Shown in pieces: positions 1-11,275 of a stretch of 64,000 bases of DNA (position 1 is the first letter of the stretch; every line of letters begins with the position of its first letter). Source of the stretch: Punica granatum (lineage: Eukaryota; Streptophyta; Magnoliopsida; Myrtales; Lythraceae). The notes under the pieces were generated by a model. That model searched no databases. It was given only the letters and a program-made list of their open reading frames with translations, and was not told the origin of the DNA. The DNA lies in contig NC_045129.1 of assembly GCF_007655135.1 (NCBI RefSeq), positions 5,890,001 to 5,954,000 on the forward strand, in the 5' to 3' direction. The translations under genes and the position numbers were made by a program.

Positions 1-130
1 TTTTCTGTGCCGCTTTAGTTACTTTTCTCTATACCTATTACGTTTATGGGCCAGCTGTGATCTATCTTAAAAGCGAAAAAAGAGTTTATTCAGATAAATT
101 TGAAAGACTGTCAAAGGATGAAATTGGATA
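1..130 (+). pseudogene. 3' end of a repeated small membrane-protein ORF (unidentified)
   Basis: The window opens inside an ORF that ends with a stop at about 130. Its translation matches the C-terminal half of the ORFs at 6834-7103 and 29876-30178: one hydrophobic stretch (about 20 residues, rich in Leu, Ala, Tyr), a YVYGP motif, then a basic tail ending in DEIG. The start lies outside the window. I do not recognise the family. It precedes each chitinase unit, so it marks the left end of a duplicated block. Confidence 0.4.
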
Positions 131-952
131 AGTATGTCTTAAGTCCAACTCGTTGATTCTATATATCTACAAATGAAATCTTCCATTTGTGCATTGTTCA
201 TCCTTCAATTATGGCACTGATGGTGGACGGAGCCCCAATTCCATCACAATTTAGTATTTAGAACAATTAATATAAGATGGTTCGAAATCCTAAAATACCT
301 TTTCAAAAAAATTTACCATGATCCTAAGAGGAATGAGAATTTCATCCTAGCTAGATATATGGACGTTTTATCTTGTGTGTGAACCCACCGATACATCGAT
401 CCTACTTTACAAAAAATATTCGAATTAATATGAATATGACGTGATAATGTTCTAACTTATACTGAATTATATGCTACTGTATGCATCGGCAACAATCTTC
501 ACTTATCCTGATCAATTCCTCAAGTACAGAGAGCAAATGAATTCAAAGTATGGAGCAAGCAAAGCCGATACGAGCGGCCAAACGTCGAAAATGCTATTAT
601 TAGCTAGTCACTCAAAAACATCATATGCTTCGTTTCTTAGTACGTATAATATGAGAAATGCCCCCCGTGAAACCGTTGCTCTCCTTGAAACTGCTATACA
701 TATCACGATATGGGCTTAAAAGCAGAATCCCACCGACAAAAAATAATAATTAATTAATTAATTAATTAAAAAAGAAGAAGGTTTGACCAATCCAACAAAA
801 TGTTGTTGGTCGAACTTTCTTCAAGGAAAAAAGAAAGTAAAAGAAAAATATTTTTTTCTCCTTATTTATTGGTAATTCTATAAATATCATACCAGCTAAT
901 GAACTTGCCATAAACATCCCTCAATTGAATCACCGAGAAGGGAAAAGGAAAG
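131..952 (+). promoter_or_regulatory. 5' flank and TATA box of chitinase 1
   Basis: AT-rich upstream region that recurs before every chitinase copy (about 2920, 7104, 10290, 30180, 37830). A TATAAATA box lies at 879-886, 74 bp before the ATG. The same box at the same distance precedes copies 2 and 4. An 82-codon ORF at 471-719 lies here and is also open upstream of copy 2 (7413-7691), but it has no family resemblance I know. It is more likely conserved flank than a gene. Confidence 0.6.
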
Positions 953-2012
953 ATGCTGAAACTATGTTGTCTAATACTTCTCCCTCTGGTCTCGCTCTCT
1001 GTCTCCGCATCCCGTGGGAGGGTGCAGTACGAGGACATAAGCGACATCATCAGCCGGGATTTGTTCAATGAGATGCTGAAGCACAGGAACGATGCTGCAT
1101 GTCCTGCGAAGGGCTTCTACACATACGATGCTTTCATTGCCGCAACCAAGTCATTCGGCAGCTTTGGGACTACCGGTGACATTGCCACCCGGAAGAGGGA
1201 GATTGCTGCCTTCCTAGGACAGACTTCTCACGAGACCACAGGTTTCTTAATATGCTATTCTTTCTGCTAAGCTTTGCAGCAGTTTGGCATGCTATTTCCC
1301 GCCCCACCCTTCGATTATATACATTATGAATATATATTTGAAATTTGATCAAATCGATTTAACTTAGGCCATTTAAATATATGTGCGAAGGCGGGAGAGC
1401 AAGAGCACGAGACGGTCCGTACACATGGGGGTACTGCTTCAGTCAAGACAAAGGCAACCCTGACGACTATTGCGTAGCCAGTCAGCAGTGGCCCTGCTCT
1501 CCCGGCAAGAAGTATTATGGCCGTGGTCCGATACAAATCTCCTAGTAAGTAGTAAACCGACACTTGATATGCTGATGATCAAACTAAAAATCAGTAATAG
1601 TATTTAATATCTTCTTATATATTGATCATATATTGGCTGCAGCAACTACAACTATGGCCCGGCAGGAAGAGCTATTGGTTACAACCTGCTTAGAAACCCG
1701 GACGCGGTGGCAACCGATCCGGTCATCTCATTCAAGACGGCTCTTTGGTTTTGGATGACCCCGCAGTCCCCGAAGCCCTCCTGCCACAGCGTCATCACGG
1801 AGCAGTGGACTCCTTCCAATGAAGACTCCGATGCGGGACGGGAACTGGGCTATGGTGTCATCACCAACATAATCAATGGGGGGATCGAGTGCGGGAAGCC
1901 AACTCCGAGCCAGGTGCAGGACCGGATCGGGTTCTACAAGAGATACTGCGACCTGCTACAAGTGGAATATGGGAATAGTCTTGACTGTTCTAACCAACTT
2001 CCATTTGCTTAG
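953..2012 (+). CDS. Class II chitinase (GH19), copy 1, altered active site
   Basis: Endochitinase-like protein, expected to be secreted and to cleave chitin in fungal walls. Exons 953-1241, 1391-1544 and 1643-2012 join in frame (GT/AG borders) to 270 residues, normal for a class II enzyme. An N-terminal signal peptide (about 22 residues) leads straight into the GH19 domain; there is no hevein-type chitin-binding domain. The first catalytic Glu is kept in the SHETT motif (E94). The second, in the family motif FKQE, reads FSQD, so the general base is Asp116 instead of Glu. The usual Trp after HETTGG is Arg99. The conserved VITNIINGG and GFYKRYCD blocks are present. Copy 2 shares the changes; copies 3 and 4 do not. 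The identity is secure, but catalytic activity is doubtful. It could be a chitin-binding or regulatory chitinase-like protein. Confidence 0.92.
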
Positions 2013-2915
2013 TTAGGCAAACAATCCCACGGCCTTACCCTATAGATAGTGTTTGAATAAAGCAAACTCCCGTGCCGTAAGTGTATGTGCGAAAGTTTGC
2101 CTGGTAAATCTTTCGGAAAGCCGACAGCATCCCATATGCAAGGTCGATCAATAAAAATGATCAGATTAATTATCCGGGCCACGATTCATCGGTTTCCATT
2201 GAAGTTAATGTTACCCCATTCATATATAATTAATCACTAACTAATAACGGATAAACTTAAAGTAATTTTGGTTATTGAATCAATTAACCATATAAATTAT
2301 CGGTGCCACCGGTACTATTAGAAGTTCAACCAGCTAAAATCATACACGAAACATATTAGTTCTAGACAAAGGTGTATGCTGGCTTAATAAAACCACCATT
2401 TCAATTTGGAAAGAGTAGTAGGGGTGGCGATAGTGTTGTTAGTAGAGCATGGGCTGATAGAATAAGCAAGTCGAAAAGGACGTAGAATTAGGGGAGTTGT
2501 GGACTTCGTACGACAACAAAGTCAAGTCAAGCAGCTGGGTAAGCTTCTATGGATATGGGTCCGGTGGGAGTCGCATAAATAACGTAAAGTCAAACAATAA
2601 TTGCGATTGATCATATCTTTACGGACGCGAGTCCGTTCAAGTAGTTTGACACTTATTTTTCTTAATGAAAATTTCGATTTCGACTATTATAAATGTAGAA
2701 AATTCACACTGTTAGAATTTACCTGGAATACTATTTGCAAGCCAGACTCGATAGGGTCAGAAAAAAGCATTTGCCAGGACTATGCTAAATGATATACAGA
2801 TAACACCTGGACTAGTGAGATAATCTCGATGGCCCCGGGCGTGTCAAGATTAGGCCCTAAGCAGAACCGCGATGAGAGAAAATGTAAAATTTGTGAATTT
2901 TTTGACATTTACCAA
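2013..2915 (+). other. Duplicated 3' flank of chitinase 1
   Basis: No gene seen. The sequence continues the chitinase 3' UTR (candidate poly(A) signal AATAAA near 2147). It is repeated after copies 2, 3 and 4 (8992, 33158 and 40698). The part at 2600-2880 is shared with 33720-34010 and 41290-41570 but is missing after copy 2. This shows that the units were trimmed differently after duplication. Confidence 0.6.
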
Positions 2916-3539
2916 AAATATTTACTTTGACCCTGAGAGGAATGAGAATTTCATCCTAGCTAGACGGATGTTTTATTTTTGTGTGAACACACCGTTACCA
3001 TCTATCTACTTTACAAGAAATATTCAAATTAATATGAATGTGACGTGATAATGTACTAACTTGTACTGAACTATATGTTACTATATGCATCGGCAACAAT
3101 CTTCACTTATCCGGATCAATTTCTCAAGTACGTAGAGCAAAAAACTTCAAAGTATGGAGCAAGCAAAGCCGATACGAGCGGCCAAACGTAAAAAGAAAAA
3201 AAATGCTATTATTATCTAGACATCGACTCAAACTTCATATGCTTCGTTTCTTAGTACGTAAAATATGAGAAATGCCACCCGTGAAACCGCTGCTCTCCTT
3301 TAAACGTGCTACATATCAGGATACGGGCATAAAAGCAGAATCAAGAAGGTCTGACCGATCCAACAGAATGTTAGATTGACAGCGGCTCCCATTATCGTAT
3401 ATAAAAATTCGTAGTCTATTTTTTTGGTGGATAGAAAATGAGGTCTAAACCCAAAAAAAATAAAACTTAAGAAAAACTAAGAAAGGTATGGAAATCCAAT
3501 GATTTAGCTTCTAGGTCGATCTGAAATTCATAGTCCATT
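2916..3539 (+). repeat. Second copy of the chitinase 5' flank (before pseudogene 1)
   Basis: From about 2916 the sequence repeats the upstream flank found at about 310-800, now in front of a broken chitinase. It is diverged, with small indels, and has no intact ORF. Its right end is cut by the solo LTR, and the same flank resumes at 4110. In the unbroken copies near 31030 and 38650 the two sides are contiguous. Confidence 0.65.
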
Positions 3540-4104
3540 TGATACGGCAGACGACCTGGCAAGTCGGTACTTGGAAAAAAATAGGTTCTGATGACCATAT
3601 TTCGAAGGAAACAGCCTCTGGAGCAAAACTCAAGGCCTTTGACCGTGGAAAGACGAGATTTAGGCCGAATTCTATCGTTTAGAACCTCAAACGGGCAATT
3701 TATGTTAATTAGGGCGTTTTTTGCTATTTTTGGAAATAATTTATCTTTAAAAATATTTCGATATTTTAGGAGATACTTTATCTTTAAAGATATTTTGTTA
3801 GTTTATCTTTAAAAATATTTCGATATTTTAGGAGATAGTATATCTTTAAGAATATTTTGTTTCTTTCGATTTATTCTCATTTTCTCTATTTAAACATTGT
3901 AAGCCCTAGAGCATAAAGGGAGAGTCTTCTTTTGGATTATCAATAAAATTTAGAGTTTTCGTGCTTTGTCCAATCTCGGATTGATTCGAGTTTGATGCTT
4001 ATTTCCTGGTATTCGTAGAATCAACAGGTATAAAGGTCGTAGTTCCGGTATTCGTGCGCGAATCAACAGGTCTGCGACAGGTTACACGCATGTACACTGC
4101 GTCA
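3540..4104 (+). mobile_element. Solo LTR (same family as the 12.6 kb element)
   Basis: A 565-bp block starts TGATACGG and ends CTGCGTCA. It is flanked on both sides by the 5-bp direct repeat CCATT (3535-3539 and 4105-4109). The empty site can be seen at about 31030 and 38650, where flank runs straight through with one such motif. The sequence resembles the two 451-bp LTRs at 12574-13024 and 13589-14039 but has extra AT-rich repeats around 3730-3860. With one LTR and a target duplication it is a solo LTR left by LTR-LTR recombination. Confidence 0.85.
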
Positions 4105-4109
4105 CCATT

Positions 4110-5250
4110 AATGGGAGAAAATTTTCCAAGGGCTTGGACTTCCGCGATAAATGAGGTCCGTCATTGCAAATAGAGACAAGAAGCAAAGTGGAGGAGCCGA
4201 AGTTGAATTCATCATATTATATAGTAGTGGTATATATGGGTATATCTACATATATAGACATGCACGAACCCTTTTTCCTATTGGAACTCTGAGGAAGATG
4301 GGTTTGAAGCGAACGGCAAAGCAAATGTTCCAGTCCTATTGGAGGGTGATAGTTCATTCATATATGTGGGGCATATACGTATGCCAACCTGCAGTGGCCA
4401 TGGCACCTGGCAAGGAGTATCATGACCGAGGTCCATCATTGCAAATAGAGATAAGGAGCAAAGTGGAGGAGCCGCAGTTGAATTCATCATCGTATTATAT
4501 AGTAGGGGTATATATGGGTATATCTACATATATATACATGCAAGAACCCTTTTTCCTATGGGAACTCTGAGGAAGATGAGTTTGAAGCGAACGGCAAAGC
4601 AAATGTTCCAGTCGTATTGGAGGGTGATAGTTCATTCATATACGTGGTGCATATACGTATGCCAACCAGCAGTGGCCATGGCACCTGGCAAGGAGTATCA
4701 TGACCGAGGTCCATCATTGCAAATAGAGATAAGGAGCAAAGTGGAGGAGCCGAAGTTGAATTCATCATCGTATTATATAGTTGGGGTATATGTGGGTATA
4801 TCTACATATATATACATGCACGAACCCTTTTTCCTATGGGAACTCTGAGGAAGATGTGTTTGAAGCGAACGGCAAAGCAAATGTTCCAGTCGTATTGGAG
4901 GGTGATAGTTCATTCATATACGTGGTGCATATACGTATGCCAACCAGCAGTGGCCATGGCACCTGGCAAGGAGTATCATGACCGAGGTCCATCATTGCAA
5001 ATAGAGATAAGGAGCAAAGTGGAGGAGCCGAAGTTGAATTCATCATCGTATTATATAGTAGGGGTATATATGGGTATATCTACATATATATACATGCACG
5101 AACCCTTTTTCCTATGGGAACTCTGAGGAAGATGTGTTTAAAGCGAACGGCAAAGCAAATGTTCCAGTCGTATTGGAGGGTGATAGTTCACTCATATACG
5201 CGGCCCTGGCACCTGGCAAGGAGTATCATGACCGAGGTCCGATACAAATC
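4110..5250 (+). repeat. Tandem array, about 278-bp unit, carrying a chitinase exon-2 piece
   Basis: A shared GGTCC landmark recurs at 4155, 4430, 4708, 4986 and 5236, giving periods of 275, 278, 278 and 250 bp. Each unit joins upstream chitinase flank (single copy at about 31035-31270 and 38655-38820) to a decayed end of chitinase exon 2 (the CANQQWPC..GRGP region, frameshifted). Similar 70- and 96-codon ORFs recur on both strands, but they follow from the repetition and not from coding constraint. The array probably arose by unequal exchange at the short similarity between the flank and exon 2. Confidence 0.85.
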
Positions 5251-5408
5251 TCTTATTAAGTAATTAATCGGCACTTCGCATGCTGATGATCAAACTAACA
5301 ATCAATATCAGCAATAATATTTAATATCTTCTTATATATTGATCATATATGGCTTGCAGCAACTCCAACTATGGCCCGGCAAGAAGAGCTATTGGTTACG
5401 ATCTGTGA
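5170..5408 (+). pseudogene. Chitinase pseudogene 1 (end of exon 2, intron 2, start of exon 3)
   Basis: After the last array unit the sequence continues as the end of chitinase exon 2 (about 5200-5255), an intron like intron 2 of the good copies, and the first dozen codons of exon 3 (Asn-Ser-Asn-Tyr-Gly-Pro onward). It breaks off at about 5408. Exon 1, with the signal peptide and the first catalytic Glu, is absent, and the exon-2 frame is broken. No functional protein is possible. It is a relic of one chitinase unit. Confidence 0.8.
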
Positions 5409-6261
5409 GCAATTGATAACTCTATGAAAATAGAGTTATTCTGCACTTTTAACGGGTATTATTGGAACTAGTTTATTGAGATTAGGTTAGTTTGAGTAGG
5501 TTTTTAGTTAATTTTTCATTCATTTGCATTATTAAAGGGTATAGGAGTTTCTATTAGTTTTTGGTTTGTTTTTAGGTAATTTTCGAAGTTAGTTCAGTAA
5601 TTGAGCTTTCGCAGTCTCAAAGTTTTCAGAGTTTTTGGCCAGGTTAAACTCGAATTTATGGTGCAAATTGCATATGGATGGACAGCTTGTCGCGTTAGAA
5701 ATGCACAGTCAGAAAAAACTGATTCGGACTGCCCCAGCCGTGGAAATAAAGGCTGCAGCCTTTCAAATCAGTTCAAATCTACCCAATTTCACTCTCTTCC
5801 TGAATTTTATATAGGTATTAAAGATCCAAAATTGAGGAAACTTCTAAAGTGATTCTTGAGATTATTTTTTGGGCATAGAAAGATACATTTTAAATCTTTG
5901 GAGATTAGCAATTGAATGTCTAATTAGGAAATTACATGTAAGAGAGATTTTTGGAGTTTTGAAAGGGTTGCTTATAAATGTGAAGAGAAGACTGTAGAAA
6001 GTGTGGATTACCGAAGAGAGGAAGAAACCATAGATAAGAAATCGATTTAGATTTTAAGGAGTTTTCTTAATACTTTTGTTGATCTCTTTTGAATGTAATG
6101 ACTATATTGAATTCGTCTATGTGTTTTCTAATTCATATAAGCTAATTTCATATGCTAGGACTATGATTGAACCTACGCGTAATTAGTTTGTTTATTTTCT
6201 ATTAATCTAATTAGTTTTCGATCCTGATCTATTTATTCTATTTTGTACATAATGGTTATAA
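5409..6261 (+). other. AT-rich insertion of unknown origin
   Basis: This 850-bp stretch lies between the broken chitinase exon 3 and the PAT10 fragment and occurs nowhere else in the window. It contains a short inverted pair near 5422-5440 (AACTCTAT / ATAGAGTT) and an 83-codon ORF (5601-5852) that I do not recognise. It looks like part of a transposable element, but no terminal repeats or target duplication can be defined. Confidence 0.4.
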
Positions 6262-6835
6262 TTGTCTTATAAGCAGCACTGGCAATACAACAGATATAGT
6301 ACAAGTTTCTGCACATACCTCTACTGAAAGCGCAGGCTCTTCGGGGGACATGGTTGTAAAATAAACATTTAAAGAGCTGTCAATACAACGACCTCCTATG
6401 GGTATGCTGAAACAGTGGAACGAGGATTCTGGTTGTAAATCAGTCCTGGACGGGATCGCTCTTCTGAACTGAGCTTTGGTATGAAAATTTGTTATGGAAT
6501 GCGAGTTCTAAATTCAGAGTAGCCTTTCCCCAAATCATGTAAACAAATTCTTGAATGATCCAAAAAATCAGAAGTGCAGAGCCTTTTCTCTACCAAGAAT
6601 CCTCCTATATTTGCAAAAATTCCGGGAAAGTCGCCCAGAGTCACGCAAAACACCAGAGTGAGGCTGAGCTCGAGCATTTCCATGCTTTTGTTCGGGAAAC
6701 AAGGAATTACCTCAAATACGTGATGCGATGGCGCCTTACGAGCTCATAGGTCGTCTGATTTGTCATAATACGGTAGCTGCAATAAAGATGTGAAGAGATC
6801 AGAAAAGTTAAAAACACTTGGATGTGAGAGTACAT
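6262..6835 (-). pseudogene. PAT10 fragment A (exons 10-11 region)
   Basis: The reverse strand carries the last two exons of the PAT10 gene found intact at 42020-46805. Exon 10 (6711-6776) is fully open and encodes the TNQTTYELV stretch. Exon 11 is only partly present (about 6275-6355) because an internal block with the C-terminus is deleted. The rest of the gene is missing. It is a leftover of the duplicated chitinase-PAT10 block. Confidence 0.8.
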
Positions 6836-7103
6836 GGTTAAATGTTGGTGTCCGATATTTCGAGCCCCTTCTGTTGCAACTTGCAATCCTATGGTGCACG
6901 ATATAAGGAAGGATGCCTCTCTTGGTTACAATGAAACAACTGATATTGAGTTTTCTTTGGCTATACTAGGACTTTTCTGTGCCGCTTTAGTTACTTTTCT
7001 CTATACCTATTACGTTTATGGACCAGTTGTGATCTATCTTAAAACCGAAAAAAGAGTGTATTCAGGTAAATTTGAAAGACCGTCAAGGGATGAAATTGGA
7101 TAA
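6834..7103 (+). CDS. Hypothetical small membrane protein, copy 2 (repeated ORF)
   Basis: A 89-codon ORF with one likely membrane segment (residues about 40-60) followed by YVYGP and a charged tail ending in DEIG. A second open copy lies at 29876-30178, the window starts inside a third, and a broken copy lies at 10140-10285. I do not recognise the family. The first residues differ between copies, so the true upstream exon may be elsewhere and this may be only a terminal exon. Two copies have kept the frame through duplication, which is suggestive but not proof of a gene. Confidence 0.35.
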   Translation: MVKCWCPIFRAPSVATCNPMVHDIRKDASLGYNETTDIEFSLAILGLFCAALVTFLYTYYVYGPVVIYLKTEKRVYSGKFERPSRDEIG

Positions 7104-7931
7104 GGATGTCTTAAGTCCAACTCATTGATTTTATATATCTACAAATGAAATCTTCCATTTGTGCATTGTTCATCCTTCAATTATGGCACTGATGGTGGAC
7201 GGTGCCCCAATTCCATCACAATTTTTTATTTAGAACAATTAATATAAGATGGTTCGAAATTCTAAAATACCTTTTCAAAAAAATTTACCCTGATCCTAAG
7301 AGAAATGAGAATTTCATCCTTGCTAGATATATGGACGTTTTATCTTGTGTATGAACCCACCGATACATCGATCCTCCTTTACAAGAAATATTCAAATTAA
7401 TATGAATATGACGTGATAATATTCTACCTTATACTGAATTATATGTTACTGTATGCATCGGCAATAATCTTCACTTATCCGGATCAATTCCTCAAGTACG
7501 TAGAGCAAATGAATTCAAAGTATGGAGCAAGCAAAGCCGATACGAGCGGCCAAACGTCAAAAATGCTATTATTAGCTAGTCACTCAAAAACATCCTATGC
7601 TTCGTTTCTTAGTACGTATAATATGAGAAATGCCCCCCGTGCAACCGTTGCTCTCCTTGGAACTGCTACACATATCAGGATATGGGCTTAAAAGCAGAAT
7701 CCCACCGACAATAATTAAATAATTAAAAAAGAAGAAGGTTTGACCAATCCAACAAAATGTTGTTGGTCGAACTTTAAATAATTAATGGTCGAGCTTTCTT
7801 CAAGGAAAAAAGAAAGTAAAAGAAAAATATCTCTTTCTCCTTATTTATTGGTATTTCTATAAATATCATACCAGCTAATGAACTTGCCATAAACATCCCT
7901 CAATTGAATCACCGAGAAGGGAAAAGGAAAG
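7104..7931 (+). promoter_or_regulatory. 5' flank and TATA box of chitinase 2
   Basis: Close copy of 131-952. TATAAATA lies at 7858-7865, again 74 bp upstream of the ATG. Compared with copy 1 there is a short extra repeat near 7770-7800. The 92-codon ORF at 7413-7691 corresponds to the one at 471-719. Confidence 0.6.
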
Positions 7932-8991
7932 ATGCTGAAACTATGTTGTCTAATACTTCTCCCTCTGGTCTCACTCTCTGTCTCCGCATCCCGTGGGAGG
8001 GTGCAGTCCGAGGACATAAGCGAGATCATCAGCCGGGATTTGTTCAATGAAATGCTGAAGCACAGGAACGATGCTGCATGTCCTGCGAAGGGCTTCTACA
8101 CATACGATGCTTTCATTGCCGCAACCAAGTCATTCGGCAGCTTTGGGACTACCGGTGACATTGCCACCCGGAAGAGGGAGATTGCTGCCTTCCTAGGACA
8201 GACTTCTCACGAGACCACAGGTTTCTTAATATGCTATACTTTCTGCTAAGCTTTGCAGCAGTTTGGCATGCTATTTCCCGCCCCGCCCTTCGATTATATA
8301 CATTATGAATATATATTTGAAATTTGATCAAATCGATTTAACTTAGGCCATTTAAATATATGTGTGAAGGCGGGAGGGCAAGAGCACGAGACGGTCCGTA
8401 CACATGGGGGTACTGCTTCAGTCAAGACAAAGGCAACTCTGGCGACTATTGCGTAGCCAACCAGCAGTGGCCCTGCTCTCCCGGCAAGAAGTATTATGGC
8501 CGTGGTCCGATACAAATCTCCTAGTAAGTAGTAAACCGACACTTGATATGCTGATGATCAAACTAAAAATCAGTAATAGTATTTAATATCTTCTTGTATA
8601 TTGATCATATATTGGCTGCAGCAACTACAACTATGGCCTGGCAGGAAGAGCTATTGGTTACAACCTGCTTAGAAACCCGGACGCGGTGGCAACCGATCCG
8701 GTCATCTCATTCAAGACGGCTCTTTGGTTTTGGATGACCCCGCAGTCCCGGAAGCCCTCCTGCCACAGCGTCATCACGGAGCAGTGGACTCCTTCCAACG
8801 CAGACTCTGATGCGGGACGGGAACTGGGCTACGGTGTTATCACCAACATAATCAACGGGGGGATCGAGTGCGGGAAGCCAACTCCGAGCCAGGTGCAGGA
8901 CCGGATCGGGTTCTACAAGAGATACTGCGACCTGCTACAAGTGGAATATGGGAATAGTCTTGACTGTTCTAACCAATCTCCATTTGCTTAG
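7932..8991 (+). CDS. Class II chitinase (GH19), copy 2, altered active site
   Basis: Exons 7932-8220, 8370-8523 and 8622-8991 join in frame to 270 residues; all splice sites are GT/AG. It is nearly identical to copy 1: signal peptide, no chitin-binding domain, E94 in SHETT, Asp116 where the family has the second catalytic Glu, Arg99 in place of Trp. It differs by a handful of substitutions, for example Ser-Arg-Lys for Ser-Pro-Lys in the MTPQ region and Leu for Pro just after the NYNYG motif. Both open copies share the same unusual residues, so the change predates the duplication that made them. The GH19 identity is secure; enzymatic activity is uncertain. Confidence 0.92.
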
Positions 8992-9639
8992 TTAGGCAAA
9001 CAATCCCACGGCCTTACCCTATAGATAGTGTTTGAATAAAGCAAACTCCCGCGCCGTAAGTGTATGTGCGAAAGTTTGCCTTGTATATCTTTCGGATAGC
9101 CGACAGCATCCCATATGCAAGGTCGATCAATAAAAATGATCAGATTAATTATCCGGGCCACGGTTCATCGGTTCCATTGAAGTTAATGTTACCACATTCA
9201 TATATAATTAATTACTAACTAATAACGGATAGACTTAAAGTAATCTTGGTTATTGAATCAATTAACCATATAAATTATCGGTGCCACCGGTACTATTAGA
9301 AGTTCAACCAGCTAAAATCAAACACGAAACATATTAGTTCTAGACAAAGGTGAATGCTGGCTTAATAAAACCACCATTTCAAGTTGGAAAGAGAAGTAGG
9401 GGTGGCGATAGTGTTGTTAGCAGAGCATGGGCTGATAGAATAAGCAAGTCGAAAAGGACATAGAATTAGGGGAGTTGTGGACTTCGTACGACAACAAAGT
9501 CAAGTCAAGCCGCTGGGTAAGCTTTTATGGATATGGGTCCTGTGGGAGTCGCTTAAATAAAAGTACCTATTTCTCAGTATAATAAAAGTACATTTTTTGG
9601 AGATTGATGGGCCACATATATTCTTCCACATATATTCTT
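8992..9639 (+). other. Duplicated 3' flank of chitinase 2
   Basis: The same 3' flank as after copy 1, up to about 9555. It then jumps, without the 2600-2880 type segment, to sequence leading into a PAT10 fragment. No gene seen. Confidence 0.55.
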
Positions 9640-10135
9640 AGAAGCAGCACCGGCAATACAACATTTCAAGAGTTGTCAATACAACGACCTCCTATGGGTA
9701 TGCTGAAACAGTGGAACGAGGATCCGGTTGTAAATCAATCCTGGACGGGATCGCTCTTCTGAACTGAGCTTTGGTATGAAAATTTGTTTTGGAATGTGAG
9801 TTCTAAATTCAGAGTAGCCTTTCCCCAAATCATGTAAACAAATTCCTGAAGGATTCAAAAAATCAGAAGTGCAGAGCCTTTTCTCTACCAAGAATTCTCC
9901 TATATTTGCAAAAATTCCGGGAGACTCGCCCGCCCGAAGTTACGCAAAACACCAGAGTGAGGCTGAACTCGAGCTGTTCCATGCTTTTGTTGGGGAAACA
10001 AGGAATTACCTCAAATACGTGATGCGCTGGCGCCTTACGAGCTCATAGGTCGTCTGATTTATCAGAATAAGGTGGCTGCAATGAAGTTGTGAAGAGATCA
10101 GAAAAGTTAAAAAACACTTGGATGTGAGAGTACAA
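9640..10135 (-). pseudogene. PAT10 fragment B (exon 10 and traces of exon 11)
   Basis: The reverse strand holds the last few codons of exon 11 near 9650, then a deletion, then the intron 10 sequence and exon 10 (about 10009-10074). The TNQ-type exon 10 is recognisable. The 71-codon reverse ORF at 9676-9891 lies in what is intron 10 in the intact gene, so it is not coding. This is a non-functional relic. Confidence 0.75.
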
Positions 10136-10139
10136 GGTT

Positions 10140-10285
10140 AACTGTCGGTGTCCGATATTTTGAGCCCCTTCTATTGCAACTTGCAATCCTATGGTGCACG
10201 ATATAAGGAAGGATGCCTCTCTTGGTTACAATGAAAGAACTGATATTGAGTTTTCTTTGGCTATAGTAAGGGATGAAATTGGATA
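10140..10285 (+). pseudogene. Broken copy of the repeated small membrane-protein ORF
   Basis: It begins like 6840-6960 (same sequence around the MVHDIR motif) but loses the membrane segment and the YVYGP motif by a deletion near 10266. It then continues directly into the downstream flank. It is clearly degenerate. Confidence 0.6.
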
Positions 10286-10289
10286 AGGA

Positions 10290-11275
10290 TGTCTTTAAGT
10301 CCAACTCGTTGATTCTATATATCTACAAATGAAATCTTCCATTTGTCCATTGTTCATCCTTCAATTATGGCACTGATGGTGGACGGAGCCCCAATTCCAT
10401 CACAATTAAGTAATTTTGTTCGGTTACAATAGGAGGCTCATGACCTAATACAAAAAAATGAAAACAAAATCTAAATAAAGGGGCACGGATAATCTCACTG
10501 ATGAGAATCAAACCTAAAACCTCTAGGTTACCAGGTGAGGGTGTAAGCCAAAGCACTATATCCCCTTTCTCATCACAATTTAGTGTTTAGAACAATTAAT
10601 ATAAGATGGTTCTAAAATACCTTTTCAAAATAATTTTCTATGACCCTGAGAGGAATTAGAATTTCATTCTAGCTAGATATATGGACGTTTTATCTTGTGT
10701 ATGAACCCACCGATACATCGATCCTACTTTACAAGAAATATTCAAATTAATATGAATATGACGCGATAACGTACTAACTTATACTGAATTATATGTTACT
10801 ATATGCATCAGCAATAATCTTCACTTATCCGGATCAATTCCTCAAGTAGGTTGAGCAAATGAATTCAAAGTATGGAGCAAGCTAAGCCGATACGAGCGGC
10901 CAAATGTCAGAAATGCTATTATTAGCTAGTCACTCAAAAACATCATATGCTTCGTTTCTTAGTACGTTAAATATGAGAAATGCCCCCCCGTGAAACCGTT
11001 GCTCTCCTAGAAACTGCTATACATATCACGATATGGGCTTAAAAGCAGAATCCCACCGACAAAAAATAATAATTAATTAATTAAATAATTAAAAAAGAAG
11101 AAGGTTTGACCAATCCAACAAAATGTTGTTGGTCGAACTTTAAATGATTAATGGTTGAACTTTCTTCGAAAAGAAAAAGAAAAAAAAGTAAAAGAAAAAT
11201 ATCTCTACCTCCTTATTTTATGGTAATTCTATAAATATGATACCAGCCTATGAACTTGCCATAAACAAAAGAAAC
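10290..11275 (+). repeat. Chitinase 5' flank copy with an insertion
   Basis: Copy of the 131-952 flank, interrupted at about 10410-10570 by roughly 160 bp not present in the other copies. It keeps TATAAATA at 11230-11237, although the chitinase that follows has lost its start codon. Confidence 0.55.

Noticed and set aside
4278..5126. Repeated 70- and 96-codon ORFs on both strands that look like a small gene family
   Set aside because: They are the two strands of the 278-bp array, and their similarity follows from the repeat. They include a frameshifted chitinase piece.
5409..6261. A second solo LTR
   Set aside because: No TG..CA ends or flanking direct repeat could be defined, and no second copy is in the window.
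9676..9891. Reverse 71-codon ORF as a conserved short protein (similar ones at 6492 and 42278)
   Set aside because: It lies within intron 10 of the PAT10 gene, as shown by the intact copy.
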